Below, in pieces: positions 1 through 6,005 of a stretch of DNA of 7,677 bases. A model generated the notes under the pieces. The model did no database searches, was not told where the DNA came from, and saw nothing but the letters and a program-made list of their open reading frames with translations. The position numbers and the translations under genes were made by a program. The DNA comes from an uncultured Christensenella sp. GTDB lineage: Bacteria; Bacillota; Clostridia; Christensenellales; UBA1242. Positions within the stretch are counted from its first letter, which is position 1. Each line of letters starts with the position of its first letter. The stretch is from positions 1-7,677 of the forward strand of contig CASFMG010000099.1 in assembly GCA_949295755.1 (NCBI GenBank). The letters run 5' to 3'.

Positions 1-729
1 TTGTTGTTTTTCTGTGTTTGCATTGTTATACCTATAAACATATGCATTTACTTCCAAATCTTGCAATCTATCCCTGTAACCGAGCCAAAGTTTTGCATTT
101 TCTGCTTGTTTTTTAAGTGGTCCCATCTGTCTTTCAAGTTCGCCCAATATATCATTGGCTCTTTGCAAATTATCTCGTGTGCGTTCAAGTTTTCGTTCGG
201 CATCGACCTTTCTTGATTTAAACTTTGCAATTCCTGCAGCATCTTCAAATATTGTTCTTCTGTTTTCTGGTTTTGATGAAATAATTTCTTCAACTTTTCC
301 TTGTCCAATAATTGAATAACCATCTCTACCTATTCCAGAGTCATACAACAAATTTACAATATCTTTTAATCTAACAGGAGTTCTATTGATTAAATAAGCA
401 CTTTCACCACTTCTGTATAGTTTTCTTGTTATTGCAATTTCATCATTATCATAATTAAAGTATCTATCTGTGTTGTTGAATATTAAAGTAACTTCGCAAT
501 ATGACAAACTTTTTCTTTTTTCTGTTCCATTAAAAATAACATCTTGCATACTCGAACCACGCAAAAGTTTGCTACTTTGTTCTCCTAACACCCATCTAAT
601 TGCGTCAGAAACGTTACTTTTTCCACAACCATTTGGTCCAACAATCGCTGTTATTCCTGAGTCGAATTTTATTTTAGTCCTATCTGCAAAAGATTTAAAT
701 CCTGAAAGTTCTATCTGCTTAAAATTCAT
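1..729 (-). CDS. smc: Chromosome segregation ATPase SMC, N-terminal part (runs off window)
   Basis: SMC is the ATPase of the bacterial condensin (with ScpA and ScpB) that compacts and segregates the nucleoid. The frame is open from the ATG at 729 to the window edge, giving 243 residues of a protein that is usually near 1,180. Seen in the sequence: the start MNFKQIELSGFKSFAD, Walker A GPNGCGKS at residues 31-38, the R-loop in KLLRG at 53-58, MQDVIFNGTEKR at 61-72, the Q-loop IGQGKVEEI at 141-149 and FEDAAGIAKFK at 161-171. A charged heptad-like stretch follows from about 170, the start of the first coiled-coil arm. The signature motif and Walker B lie in the missing C-terminal part. An AAGGAG ribosome site sits inside the end of rnc, and the start overlaps the rnc stop by one base (TAATG), so the two are probably translationally coupled. 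The rnc-smc order is standard in Bacillota. Confidence 0.97.
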   Translation of the reverse strand, partial: MNFKQIELSGFKSFADRTKIKFDSGITAIVGPNGCGKSNVSDAIRWVLGEQSSKLLRGSSMQDVIFNGTEKRKSLSYCEVTLIFNNTDRYFNYDNDEIAITRKLYRSGESAYLINRTPVRLKDIVNLLYDSGIGRDGYSIIGQGKVEEIISSKPENRRTIFEDAAGIAKFKSRKVDAERKLERTRDNLQRANDILGELERQMGPLKKQAENAKLWLGYRDRLQDLEVNAYVYRYNNANTEKQQ

Positions 730-1358
730 TAGTTATTCTCCTTGCTTAAAATATCAAGTATTTTTTTCGCTGCCAACTGCTCGGCAATCTGTTTACTGCC
801 ACTTTCAGCAGTTGCACTATAAACTCCAACACTTGCTTTAATCAAAAATGTTGGTTTGTGCGACATTCCTTTTTGCTCTAACAATTCATAATGCACAACT
901 TGTTTGTTCCCTTGTGCAATTTCTTGTAATTTTGATTTACTATCTAAAAGTTCAACATTTTTATAATCTTCTAAAAAAATATTATCTATTATAAACTTTT
1001 CACAAGTTTTCAAATTTGAATCAAGATATATACTTGCAATAACTGCTTCAAACATATCACACTTTATTGATTTTGTAAGTTCTTTACAACTTTTTCCAAG
1101 TTTAACATAATCGCCTAGTTTTAACTTATCAAAAACCTTGCATAAATTATCTTCAGAAACAAAGTGCGAACGCATTTTTGTAAGCAAACCTTCATTTAAA
1201 GTTGTTTTTTCATAAAAATATTTACCAACAATAAAATCTAATATGCTATCTCCCAAAAACTCTAATCTCTCATAATTATTATTGCTATATGATGAATGAG
1301 TTAGTGCTTTTTCAAATAAACCACAATTTTTAAACTCGTAGTCGCCAATTTTAGTCAT
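729..1358 (-). CDS. rnc: Ribonuclease III
   Basis: RNase III cleaves double-stranded RNA, including rRNA precursors and antisense duplexes, as a Mg-dependent dimer. The 209 residues hold the nuclease domain (about 1-130) with the signature ERLEFLGDS at 30-38, where E33 and D37 are metal ligands. The second pair, D101 and E104, is in DMFEAVIASIYLD. A double-stranded RNA binding domain covers about 139-205 and ends in the AEQLAAKKIL helix. The protein is short for the family (often 220-250): the N-terminus begins about ten or more residues later than in Bacillus, and the helix 2 basic cluster reads GSKQIAEQ rather than the common SKKEAEQ. The start is supported by a GGGAG site about 6 bases upstream. 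The first 8 bases overlap the end of plsX and the stop overlaps the smc start, so plsX-rnc-smc looks like one coupled operon. acpP, often just upstream of rnc, is absent here. Confidence 0.96.
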   Translation of the reverse strand: MTKIGDYEFKNCGLFEKALTHSSYSNNNYERLEFLGDSILDFIVGKYFYEKTTLNEGLLTKMRSHFVSEDNLCKVFDKLKLGDYVKLGKSCKELTKSIKCDMFEAVIASIYLDSNLKTCEKFIIDNIFLEDYKNVELLDSKSKLQEIAQGNKQVVHYELLEQKGMSHKPTFLIKASVGVYSATAESGSKQIAEQLAAKKILDILSKENN

Positions 1359-2379
1359 TGTGTTCTCCCAAATCTAGTTCAGGCAATGCTTCAATTTTTT
1401 GCATTATCTTTTCATTGACCTTGTTGTTTTCAAGTTTTATAATTTGCTCAATAGCAGCACAAATAGTAACATCTTTACTTGAACCGTGTGATTTTATTAT
1501 TGTTTTTTTGCAACCAACAAAGAAAGAACCACCGTATTTGTTGTAATCGAGTTTATCTTTAACTTTTTTTAAAGCACTTTTACAAAGTAGTGCACCAATT
1601 TTACTTTTAAGTGAACTCATCATTGCTTCTTTAATTACGCCCGTTGTGAACTTAACAGAACCTTCTACTGATTTTAAAAGGACATTTCCTGCAAATCCAT
1701 CACACACAACAACATCATAATTGCCTGTCATAAAATATCTTGCTTCCATATTTCCAACAAAATTTATTGGGAGTTGTTTTAGAAGTGGAAACACGGTTTT
1801 AACAAGTTCGTTGCCCTTTTTATCTTCTACGCCATTAGACAAAAGTGCTACTCGTGGGTTTTCAACATTAAACATTGTTTTAAAATATTCAGAACCCATA
1901 AGTGCAAAATGACACAAATTTATTGGTTTGCAATCAACATTTGCACCACAGTCTATTAACACTACTTGTCCACCTGTTCTAGTTGGAAAAAGTGGAGCAA
2001 GTGCTGGACGAGAAACACCTTTCATTCTTCCAATTTTTAAAAATCCACCCGTAAGTACTGCACCTGTTGAACCTGCACTAATTAGTCCTTTGCAGTCGTC
2101 ATTGTTTTTTAAATAATCAAGTGCGACAACAAGCGACGAATTTTTTTTGTGTCTGATTGCGTCGGTTGGGACATCATCGTTTGTAATCACTTCTGGTGCA
2201 TCAATAATTTCAATACGACTTTTATCATATTTTTTGTTTTTTAACTTTTCAGTTAGCACTTTTTCGTCTCCTGTAAGTACAACTTGAATATCTTTAAATT
2301 TATTAAGTGCCATAATTGTTCCATCTATAACACACATAGGGGCATTATCGCCACCAAAAGCATCAATAACAATTTTCAT
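1351..2379 (-). CDS. plsX: Phosphate acyltransferase PlsX
   Basis: PlsX converts acyl-ACP and phosphate to acyl phosphate, the donor PlsY uses to acylate glycerol-3-phosphate at the start of phospholipid synthesis. It is a peripheral membrane enzyme. The 342 residues match the usual length of 330-356. Visible family motifs are the start MKIVIDAFGGDNAP, SAGSTGA at 101-107, RPALAPLFPT at 124-133, LIDCGANVDCKP at 141-152 and VVCDGFAGNVLLK at 224-236. A GGAG site precedes the ATG by about 8 bases. It is first in a plsX-rnc-smc unit with its own promoter (2422-2450) and is separated from rpmF by a terminator. In many relatives, fapR or fab genes and acpP neighbour plsX; none is seen here. A 15-base inverted repeat overlaps the -10 box and could be an operator, but it does not read as the published FapR site. 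Confidence 0.97.
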   Translation of the reverse strand: MKIVIDAFGGDNAPMCVIDGTIMALNKFKDIQVVLTGDEKVLTEKLKNKKYDKSRIEIIDAPEVITNDDVPTDAIRHKKNSSLVVALDYLKNNDDCKGLISAGSTGAVLTGGFLKIGRMKGVSRPALAPLFPTRTGGQVVLIDCGANVDCKPINLCHFALMGSEYFKTMFNVENPRVALLSNGVEDKKGNELVKTVFPLLKQLPINFVGNMEARYFMTGNYDVVVCDGFAGNVLLKSVEGSVKFTTGVIKEAMMSSLKSKIGALLCKSALKKVKDKLDYNKYGGSFFVGCKKTIIKSHGSSKDVTICAAIEQIIKLENNKVNEKIMQKIEALPELDLGEHND

Positions 2380-2421
2380 TTTTCACTCCGTTTAGTTCTT
2401 ATTAAACACTTTAACTTATAT

Positions 2422-2450
2422 ATTATAAGAAAAATAAATAAAAAAAGCAA
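2422..2450 (-). promoter_or_regulatory. Probable sigma-A promoter of plsX-rnc-smc
   Basis: On the minus strand a perfect TATAAT (2422-2427) lies exactly 17 bases from TTGCTT (2445-2450), a partial -35 match. The expected start of transcription is near 2415, giving a leader of about 36 bases. The -35 sequence is part of the 3' arm of the rpmF terminator. The -10 box lies in the perfect inverted repeat CTTATA-N3-TATAAG (2415-2429), a possible operator, though short AT-rich dyads arise by chance in this DNA. Confidence 0.65.
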
Positions 2451-2469
2451 GTATAAATATACTTGCTTT
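2436..2469 (-). terminator. Intrinsic terminator after rpmF
   Basis: The arms 2444-2455 and 2458-2469 pair perfectly over 12 bases (AAAGCAAGTATA with TATACTTGCTTT), though only about 10 pairs can form around a realistic loop of about 6. In the minus-strand direction the stem runs directly into a T-rich tract (complement of the A-run at 2436-2446). It lies about 28 bases past the rpmF stop. The stem is AT-rich, so strength is uncertain. Confidence 0.8.
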
Positions 2470-2496
2470 AAAATATTAAAAATTTTTACGCATAAA

Positions 2497-2694
2497 TTAC
2501 GAATTTTTTGTTTTTTTCTCAGTATCTAAAACTTTTTTGCCATTGTAATATCCACAACTTGGGCAAACCTTGTGTGGTTGCTTTTTTGCATGACATTCAG
2601 GACACTCAACAAGTGTTGGTACTGCTGATTTAAAGTTTGCTGAATTTCTTGTATTTCTTCTTGCTTTTGAAACTTTACATTTTGGAACTGCCAT
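2497..2694 (-). CDS. rpmF: 50S ribosomal protein L32, zinc-ribbon (C+) form
   Basis: L32 is a small protein of the large ribosomal subunit. The 65-residue sequence starts MAVPKCKVSKARRNTRNSA, the basic N-terminus of the family, and carries a four-cysteine zinc ribbon: C31 and C34 in CPEC, C44 and C47 in CPSCG, followed by YYNGK. This is the zinc-binding form. The zinc-independent paralogue of some bacteria lacks these cysteines. A perfect AGGAGG at 2700-2705 precedes the ATG by 5 bases. It lies 96 bases after ackA. In many Clostridia a DUF177 (YceD/YlbN) gene sits directly before rpmF; that place is filled here only by a promoter and short leader. Its own strong promoter and the terminator behind it suggest it is made largely as a single-gene transcript, possibly with some read-through from pta-ackA. 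Confidence 0.97.
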   Translation of the reverse strand: MAVPKCKVSKARRNTRNSANFKSAVPTLVECPECHAKKQPHKVCPSCGYYNGKKVLDTEKKTKNS

Positions 2695-2716
2695 TTTTTC
2701 CTCCTATATATCAACG

Positions 2717-2732
2717 TGCCTAAAATAAGGCA
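2717..2732 (-). promoter_or_regulatory. Short hairpin in the rpmF leader
   Basis: In the minus-strand leader, TGCCT and AGGCA pair over 5 bases around the loop TATTTT, about 11 bases upstream of the AGGAGG site. It is too short and has no T-tract, so it is not a terminator. It could affect leader stability or L32 autoregulation; this is inference only. Confidence 0.35.
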
Positions 2733-2749
2733 GTCATTTAACTTTACAT

Positions 2750-2778
2750 AGTATATATACATTTTGTTGTGTTGTCAA
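2750..2778 (-). promoter_or_regulatory. Strong sigma-A promoter of rpmF
   Basis: Consensus TTGACA (2773-2778) and TATACT (2750-2755), separated by exactly 17 bases on the minus strand. This is the best promoter match in the window. The -35 is covered by the 11-base dyad TGTTGTCAACA (2770-2780), which might be an operator. The expected transcription start is near 2743. Confidence 0.8.
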
Positions 2779-2790
2779 CAAAAATTTTAA

Positions 2791-3987
2791 TTATTTGCAA
2801 AGTCTTACACAATCTCTTGCAATAACTAATTCTTCATTTGTTGGAATTCTATAAACTTTTACTTTTGAAGATTTTGATGATATTTCTTCAACTGTTCCCC
2901 TTGGTAAATGATAATTTTTATCTTTATCAAGATCTATTCCCAAAAATTGAAGTCCATCAGTAGCATAATCTCTTACATCTTCTTGATTTTCGCCTACGCC
3001 ACCCGTAAATGCAATACCGTCAAGACCACCCATTGCAGCAGCATATGAACCGATATATTTTTTTATCCTATAAGAAAGGATATCAATAACGAGTTTCGCA
3101 CGCTTGTTACCTGCTTCAATTTGAGCATTGTTATCTCTCATATCGCTTGAAACTCCGTTTATTCCAAGTACTCCACTCTTTTTGTTTAAATAGTTCGTAA
3201 TTTGATGAATATCCCAACCTGTTTTATCTGCAATATATTCAACAACTGATGCATCTAAATCTCCACATCTTGTTCCCATAACCATACCTTCAAGTGGTGT
3301 AAAGCCCATTGATGTATCAATACTTTTTCCATTTTTAACAGCACATAGGCTAGAACCGTTGCCTAGATGTATAGTTATTAGTTTCAATTCTTCTATTGGT
3401 TTTCCGATTACTTTTGCAAGTTCATTAGACACATATTTATGTGAAGTACCGTGAAATCCGTACTTTCTGATTTTCCAATTTTCGTATGCATCATATGGAA
3501 GTCCATATAAAAAGGCATAATCTGGCATAGTTTGATGAAATGCTGTGTCAAAAACTGCAACATTTGGTTTACCCTTGCATACTTCCATACAGGATTTTAT
3601 ACCTGCTATGTTTGCTGGCATATGAAGTGGTCCAAGTGGTTTTAATGTTTCAAGATTTTTTAATACTTCGTCATCAACAACAACTGAATCTTTATAAATT
3701 TCGCCACCGTGAAGAACTCTATGTCCAAAAGCCTCAACTTCATCAAGTGATTTTAATACGCCAATTTCTTTATCTATCAATACTTTTAAAACTTGTTGCA
3801 TTGCTTCTTGATGAGTTGGCATAAAAACATCAATAACTTTTTCCATTCCATTTGCCTTATAAACAATAAATGAATCTTCTGCTCCTATCTTTTCACAATT
3901 ACCTTTTGCAATTATTTTTTCGCCGTCCATATCAAAAAGTTGATATTTTAACGAACTGCTTCCTGCATTGATTACTAATACTTTCAT
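2791..3987 (-). CDS. ackA: Acetate kinase
   Basis: Acetate kinase interconverts acetyl phosphate plus ADP and acetate plus ATP in the cytoplasm. With Pta it forms the main acetate-producing, ATP-yielding route of fermentation. The 398 residues match the family length. Seen: the first signature VINAGSSSLKYQLFD (N7, S10, S12, K14), R90 in GHRVLHGGE, D147 in VFDTAFHQ, H179 in YGFHGTSH, LGNGSSLCAVKNG at 208-220, R240 in MGTRCGDLD, and FTGGVGENQ at 327-335. E385/E386 in PTNEEL supply the metal-site glutamate. All active-site residues known from the Methanosarcina enzyme have counterparts. An AAGGAG site at 3994-3999 lies 6 bases before the ATG. It follows pta by 14 bases, so the two are co-transcribed. 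No convincing terminator follows it. Confidence 0.98.
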   Translation of the reverse strand: MKVLVINAGSSSLKYQLFDMDGEKIIAKGNCEKIGAEDSFIVYKANGMEKVIDVFMPTHQEAMQQVLKVLIDKEIGVLKSLDEVEAFGHRVLHGGEIYKDSVVVDDEVLKNLETLKPLGPLHMPANIAGIKSCMEVCKGKPNVAVFDTAFHQTMPDYAFLYGLPYDAYENWKIRKYGFHGTSHKYVSNELAKVIGKPIEELKLITIHLGNGSSLCAVKNGKSIDTSMGFTPLEGMVMGTRCGDLDASVVEYIADKTGWDIHQITNYLNKKSGVLGINGVSSDMRDNNAQIEAGNKRAKLVIDILSYRIKKYIGSYAAAMGGLDGIAFTGGVGENQEDVRDYATDGLQFLGIDLDKDKNYHLPRGTVEEISSKSSKVKVYRIPTNEELVIARDCVRLCK

Positions 3988-4001
3988 TTCTTTCTCCTTG
4001 T

Positions 4002-4979
4002 TTAATCACACTGCAAAACTGTTATTGCAGTTAAATAAATTATGTCCTTAACAGTTGCACCCCTAGATAAATCATTAACAGGTTTTTCTAGTCCAACTGT
4101 TATTGGACCAATGGCATAAAGGTTTCCAAAATATGAAATAGCCTTGTAGCCTATATTAGCCGAATTTAATTCGGGAAATACCAAAACGTTTGCTTTGCCA
4201 TAATATTTTGCATAATCACCAAGTTTTGTTTTTGCAACAGGCTCTATTAGTGCTGCATCTAACTGAATTTCTCCTTGACTTAAAATCTCCGGACACGATG
4301 ATGAAAATTTATTGTATGCTTCTTTTACTTTTAACGTGGTTTCACTCTTTGCACTGCCATATGTTGAATAAGATAAAAATGCTACCTTTGGAGTGAGCTT
4401 TGTGAATGTTTTAAGTTCACCACAAACTCTTTCTGCCATAATTGCGAGTTCATTTGATGTTGGATTTTCACATAGTCCACAATCTGTTAAAAAGAAAGGA
4501 TTATCTGTTATTTTATTATCGCCTACCATTATCATATACGAATTTACAAAATTATCTTTGCCATTTTTAAGAATTTGAAGTGCTGGTTTTAAGTTTCTTG
4601 CAGTTGACACTTCTGCTCCACCAACCATTCCGTCCGCATAACCTTTTTTAACTAACATCGTAGAAAAATAAAAAGGATCTAAAATAAATTGTTTACTGTC
4701 TTGAAGTGACATTCCTTTATCTTTTCTTAGTTGATATAATTCTTGTGCCAATTCTTCGGTGTGTGCAAATGTTTTTGGATTTATTATTTTAAAATTTTTA
4801 AGTTTTTTATTTTGCATAATATGTGAACTTTCATCGCCAATTAAAATTACATTTGCAATTTTATGCTTTTGTATATACAAAACTGCTTTTATTATTCTAT
4901 CACTAAATGCCGATTCAGGAAAAACAATGGATTTTTGTTTTTGTTTTGCTAGTTTTACAAGATTTTTTATAAATTTCAT
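4002..4979 (-). CDS. pta: Phosphate acetyltransferase
   Basis: Pta interconverts acetyl-CoA plus phosphate and acetyl phosphate plus CoA, feeding AckA. The 325 residues form the short single-domain type found in Bacillus and Methanosarcina. Seen: IVFPES at 18-23, YADGMVGGAEVSTA at 114-127, TDCGL at 165-169, LSYSTYGSAKSE at 202-213, GKANVLVFP at 261-269, LNSANIGYK at 271-279 and PVNDLSRG at 300-307, which carries the conserved Ser-Arg pair. I chose the ATG at 4979. The frame is open to another ATG at 5030, but those 17 extra residues match nothing in the family, and the promoter puts the transcript start near 5005. The ribosome site is weak: GGGAG at 4995-4999 is 15 bases away, and only AGAAGA is nearer. 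It leads a pta-ackA operon. Confidence 0.95.
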   Translation of the reverse strand: MKFIKNLVKLAKQKQKSIVFPESAFSDRIIKAVLYIQKHKIANVILIGDESSHIMQNKKLKNFKIINPKTFAHTEELAQELYQLRKDKGMSLQDSKQFILDPFYFSTMLVKKGYADGMVGGAEVSTARNLKPALQILKNGKDNFVNSYMIMVGDNKITDNPFFLTDCGLCENPTSNELAIMAERVCGELKTFTKLTPKVAFLSYSTYGSAKSETTLKVKEAYNKFSSSCPEILSQGEIQLDAALIEPVAKTKLGDYAKYYGKANVLVFPELNSANIGYKAISYFGNLYAIGPITVGLEKPVNDLSRGATVKDIIYLTAITVLQCD

Positions 4980-4991
4980 TATGTTTCTTCT

Positions 4992-5026
4992 ATACTCCCA
5001 ATTATTTTCATATAGTACAATATAAT
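4992..5026 (+). promoter_or_regulatory. Possible ylbJ promoter region
   Basis: On the plus strand CATATAGT (5009-5016) matches 6 of 8 positions of the sigma-E -10 element CATACAAT, as expected for a ylbJ gene. An ATA at 4992-4994 lies 14 bases upstream, slightly close for the -35. Alternatively TATAAT at 5021-5026 could be a sigma-A -10 box, but it has no good -35 and would force translation from the ATG at 5061. Neither is strong. Confidence 0.3.
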
Positions 5027-5040
5027 GCAAATTTTGTCAA
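5012..5040 (-). promoter_or_regulatory. Probable sigma-A promoter of pta-ackA
   Basis: On the minus strand a perfect TTGACA (5035-5040) is followed after 17 bases by TACTAT (5012-5017), a 4-of-6 match to TATAAT. The predicted start near 5005 gives a leader of about 26 bases before the ATG at 4979. The -35 lies inside the first codons of the plus-strand ylbJ reading frame, so the two genes share control DNA. Confidence 0.65.
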
Positions 5041-6005
5041 AAATTTTTTTTAAAAAAAAGATGTTTTTATCAATTATAGTTTTTTTTGTATTACTTTTGA
5101 TAATTATTTCTCCACAAAAATATATTAGTGTTTCTCTTAATGCCATTGAAGTTTGGTACAAAGTGCTTCTACCTAGTTTATTCCCTTTTTTTGTTTTTTC
5201 CAAACTCTTAACATCACTTGGATATGTGAAAAACATGTCTTCGTCTTTTGAAAAAATAACATACAAACTATACAAAACTCCACCAATTAGTTCTTATGTG
5301 TTTTTGATGAGTATTCTAACGGGGTACCCCGTTGGAAGTAAATTATGTAGTGATTTATATAAAGATGGCTACCTTAGTAAAATTGATGCAAAAAAATGTA
5401 TTACTTATACTTCTAATAGTGGTCCAATGTTTATTGTTGGAAGTGTTGGAATTGGTATGCTAATAAGCAAAAAAGCAGGATATATCATTTTAATTTCACA
5501 TATTGTTGGAGCACTTTTAAATGGTTTATTATACCGAAATATAAAAAATGATAGTTCACAAAAAAACAAAGAAATTTATAAAAATAATATAGAAAGCAGT
5601 TTGTCATCTTGCGTTATGGATTCAATTTTTTCAATTCTTTTAATTGGTGGAATAATTGTAGTTGCATTTATTTTTATTGAAGTTTTAAATAGCATTGGTA
5701 TATTTAGTCCTATAATTTACATATTTTCAAAGTTAGGTGTAGATGAAAACTTAACAAAGGCATTTGTAAATGGTTTTTTTGAAATAACAAAAGGTTGTTT
5801 AAATATTTCTTCTTTAAACCTTAATTTATCCACTAAAACAATTTTGTCTTGTGCCATAATCTCTTTTGGTGGAATATCAACAACTATGCAAGCGATGGCT
5901 TTCATTAAAGATATTGTTTCATATAAATTTTTTATTGGACAAAAAATAACACATATGATTTTATCTACAATCATATGTGCAATTCTATGTTTTTTGTTGT
6001 TTTAA
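5025..6005 (+). CDS. ylbJ: YlbJ-type sporulation integral membrane protein
   Basis: YlbJ belongs to the nucleoside-recognition (Gate-domain) membrane protein group. In Bacillus it is a mother-cell sporulation protein needed for spore heat resistance; the transported substrate is not established. The 326 residues are very hydrophobic, with segments near 13-29, 46-66, 89-101, 134-168, 198-225 and 308-326. Family-like motifs: LLPSLFPFFVFS at 48-59, TGYPVGSK at 99-106, TSNSGPMFIVGSVG at 129-142, NGFFEITKG and SFGGISTTMQA in the C-terminal third. It is shorter than Bacillus YlbJ (about 400). The start is uncertain: no ribosome site precedes the ATG at 5025, and the ATG at 5061 (residue 13) has only an A-run before it. 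It is divergent from pta, a neighbourhood seen in other Clostridia. The codons around the TGYPVG motif form a 16-base GC-rich palindrome. The stop at 6003-6005 overlaps the stop of the convergent gene. Confidence 0.85.
   Translation: MQILSKIFFKKKMFLSIIVFFVLLLIIISPQKYISVSLNAIEVWYKVLLPSLFPFFVFSKLLTSLGYVKNMSSSFEKITYKLYKTPPISSYVFLMSILTGYPVGSKLCSDLYKDGYLSKIDAKKCITYTSNSGPMFIVGSVGIGMLISKKAGYIILISHIVGALLNGLLYRNIKNDSSQKNKEIYKNNIESSLSSCVMDSIFSILLIGGIIVVAFIFIEVLNSIGIFSPIIYIFSKLGVDENLTKAFVNGFFEITKGCLNISSLNLNLSTKTILSCAIISFGGISTTMQAMAFIKDIVSYKFFIGQKITHMILSTIICAILCFLLF
5318..5333. repeat. Perfect 16-base GC-rich palindrome inside ylbJ
   Basis: AACGGGGTACCCCGTT equals its own reverse complement. It lies fully in the ylbJ frame, contributing ACG GGG TAC CCC GTT, which encode TGYPV of the conserved motif. 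It has 10 G or C in 16 bases in otherwise AT-rich coding sequence. No T-tract follows on either strand, so it is not a terminator. Confidence 0.95.
5941..5979 (-). terminator. Probable intrinsic terminator of the unknown minus-strand gene, inside ylbJ
   Basis: CACATATGATT (5950-5960) and AATCATATGTG (5969-5979) form a perfect 11-base stem with an 8-base loop. Read on the minus strand the stem is followed at once by TTATTTTTT (complement of 5941-5949), 23 bases after the stop codon at 6002. On the plus strand the T-run begins only about 11 bases after the stem and still before the ylbJ stop, so plus-strand termination is less likely. The stem has few GC pairs. Confidence 0.6.

Noticed and set aside
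48..323. 91-residue minus-strand frame
   Set aside because: It is another frame of the same strand as smc, whose frame is continuous and carries clear SMC motifs through this region.
470..841. 123-residue plus-strand frame over smc and rnc
   Set aside because: It is antisense to two confidently identified genes, has no ribosome site and no recognisable motif.
2415..2429. Inverted repeat before plsX as a FapR operator
   Set aside because: The sequence does not resemble the TTAGTACCT-type FapR site, so I list it only as an unassigned dyad.
2526..2762. 78-residue minus-strand frame over rpmF
   Set aside because: It is a shifted-frame shadow of rpmF and would start upstream of the predicted rpmF transcript start.
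3540..3824. 94-residue plus-strand frame inside ackA
   Set aside because: It is antisense to conserved ackA coding sequence, with composition typical of a shadow frame and no ribosome site.
4980..5030. Longer pta start at the ATG at 5030, adding 17 residues
   Set aside because: The extra residues are unlike any Pta N-terminus, and the TTGACA/TACTAT promoter would place the transcript start downstream of that ATG.
4979..5275. 98-residue minus-strand frame opposite ylbJ and upstream of pta
   Set aside because: It is antisense to conserved ylbJ codons and crosses the pta promoter; no family resemblance is seen.
5318..5333. The palindrome in ylbJ as an intrinsic terminator
   Set aside because: No T-tract follows on either strand, and it is in the middle of a conserved membrane protein gene.
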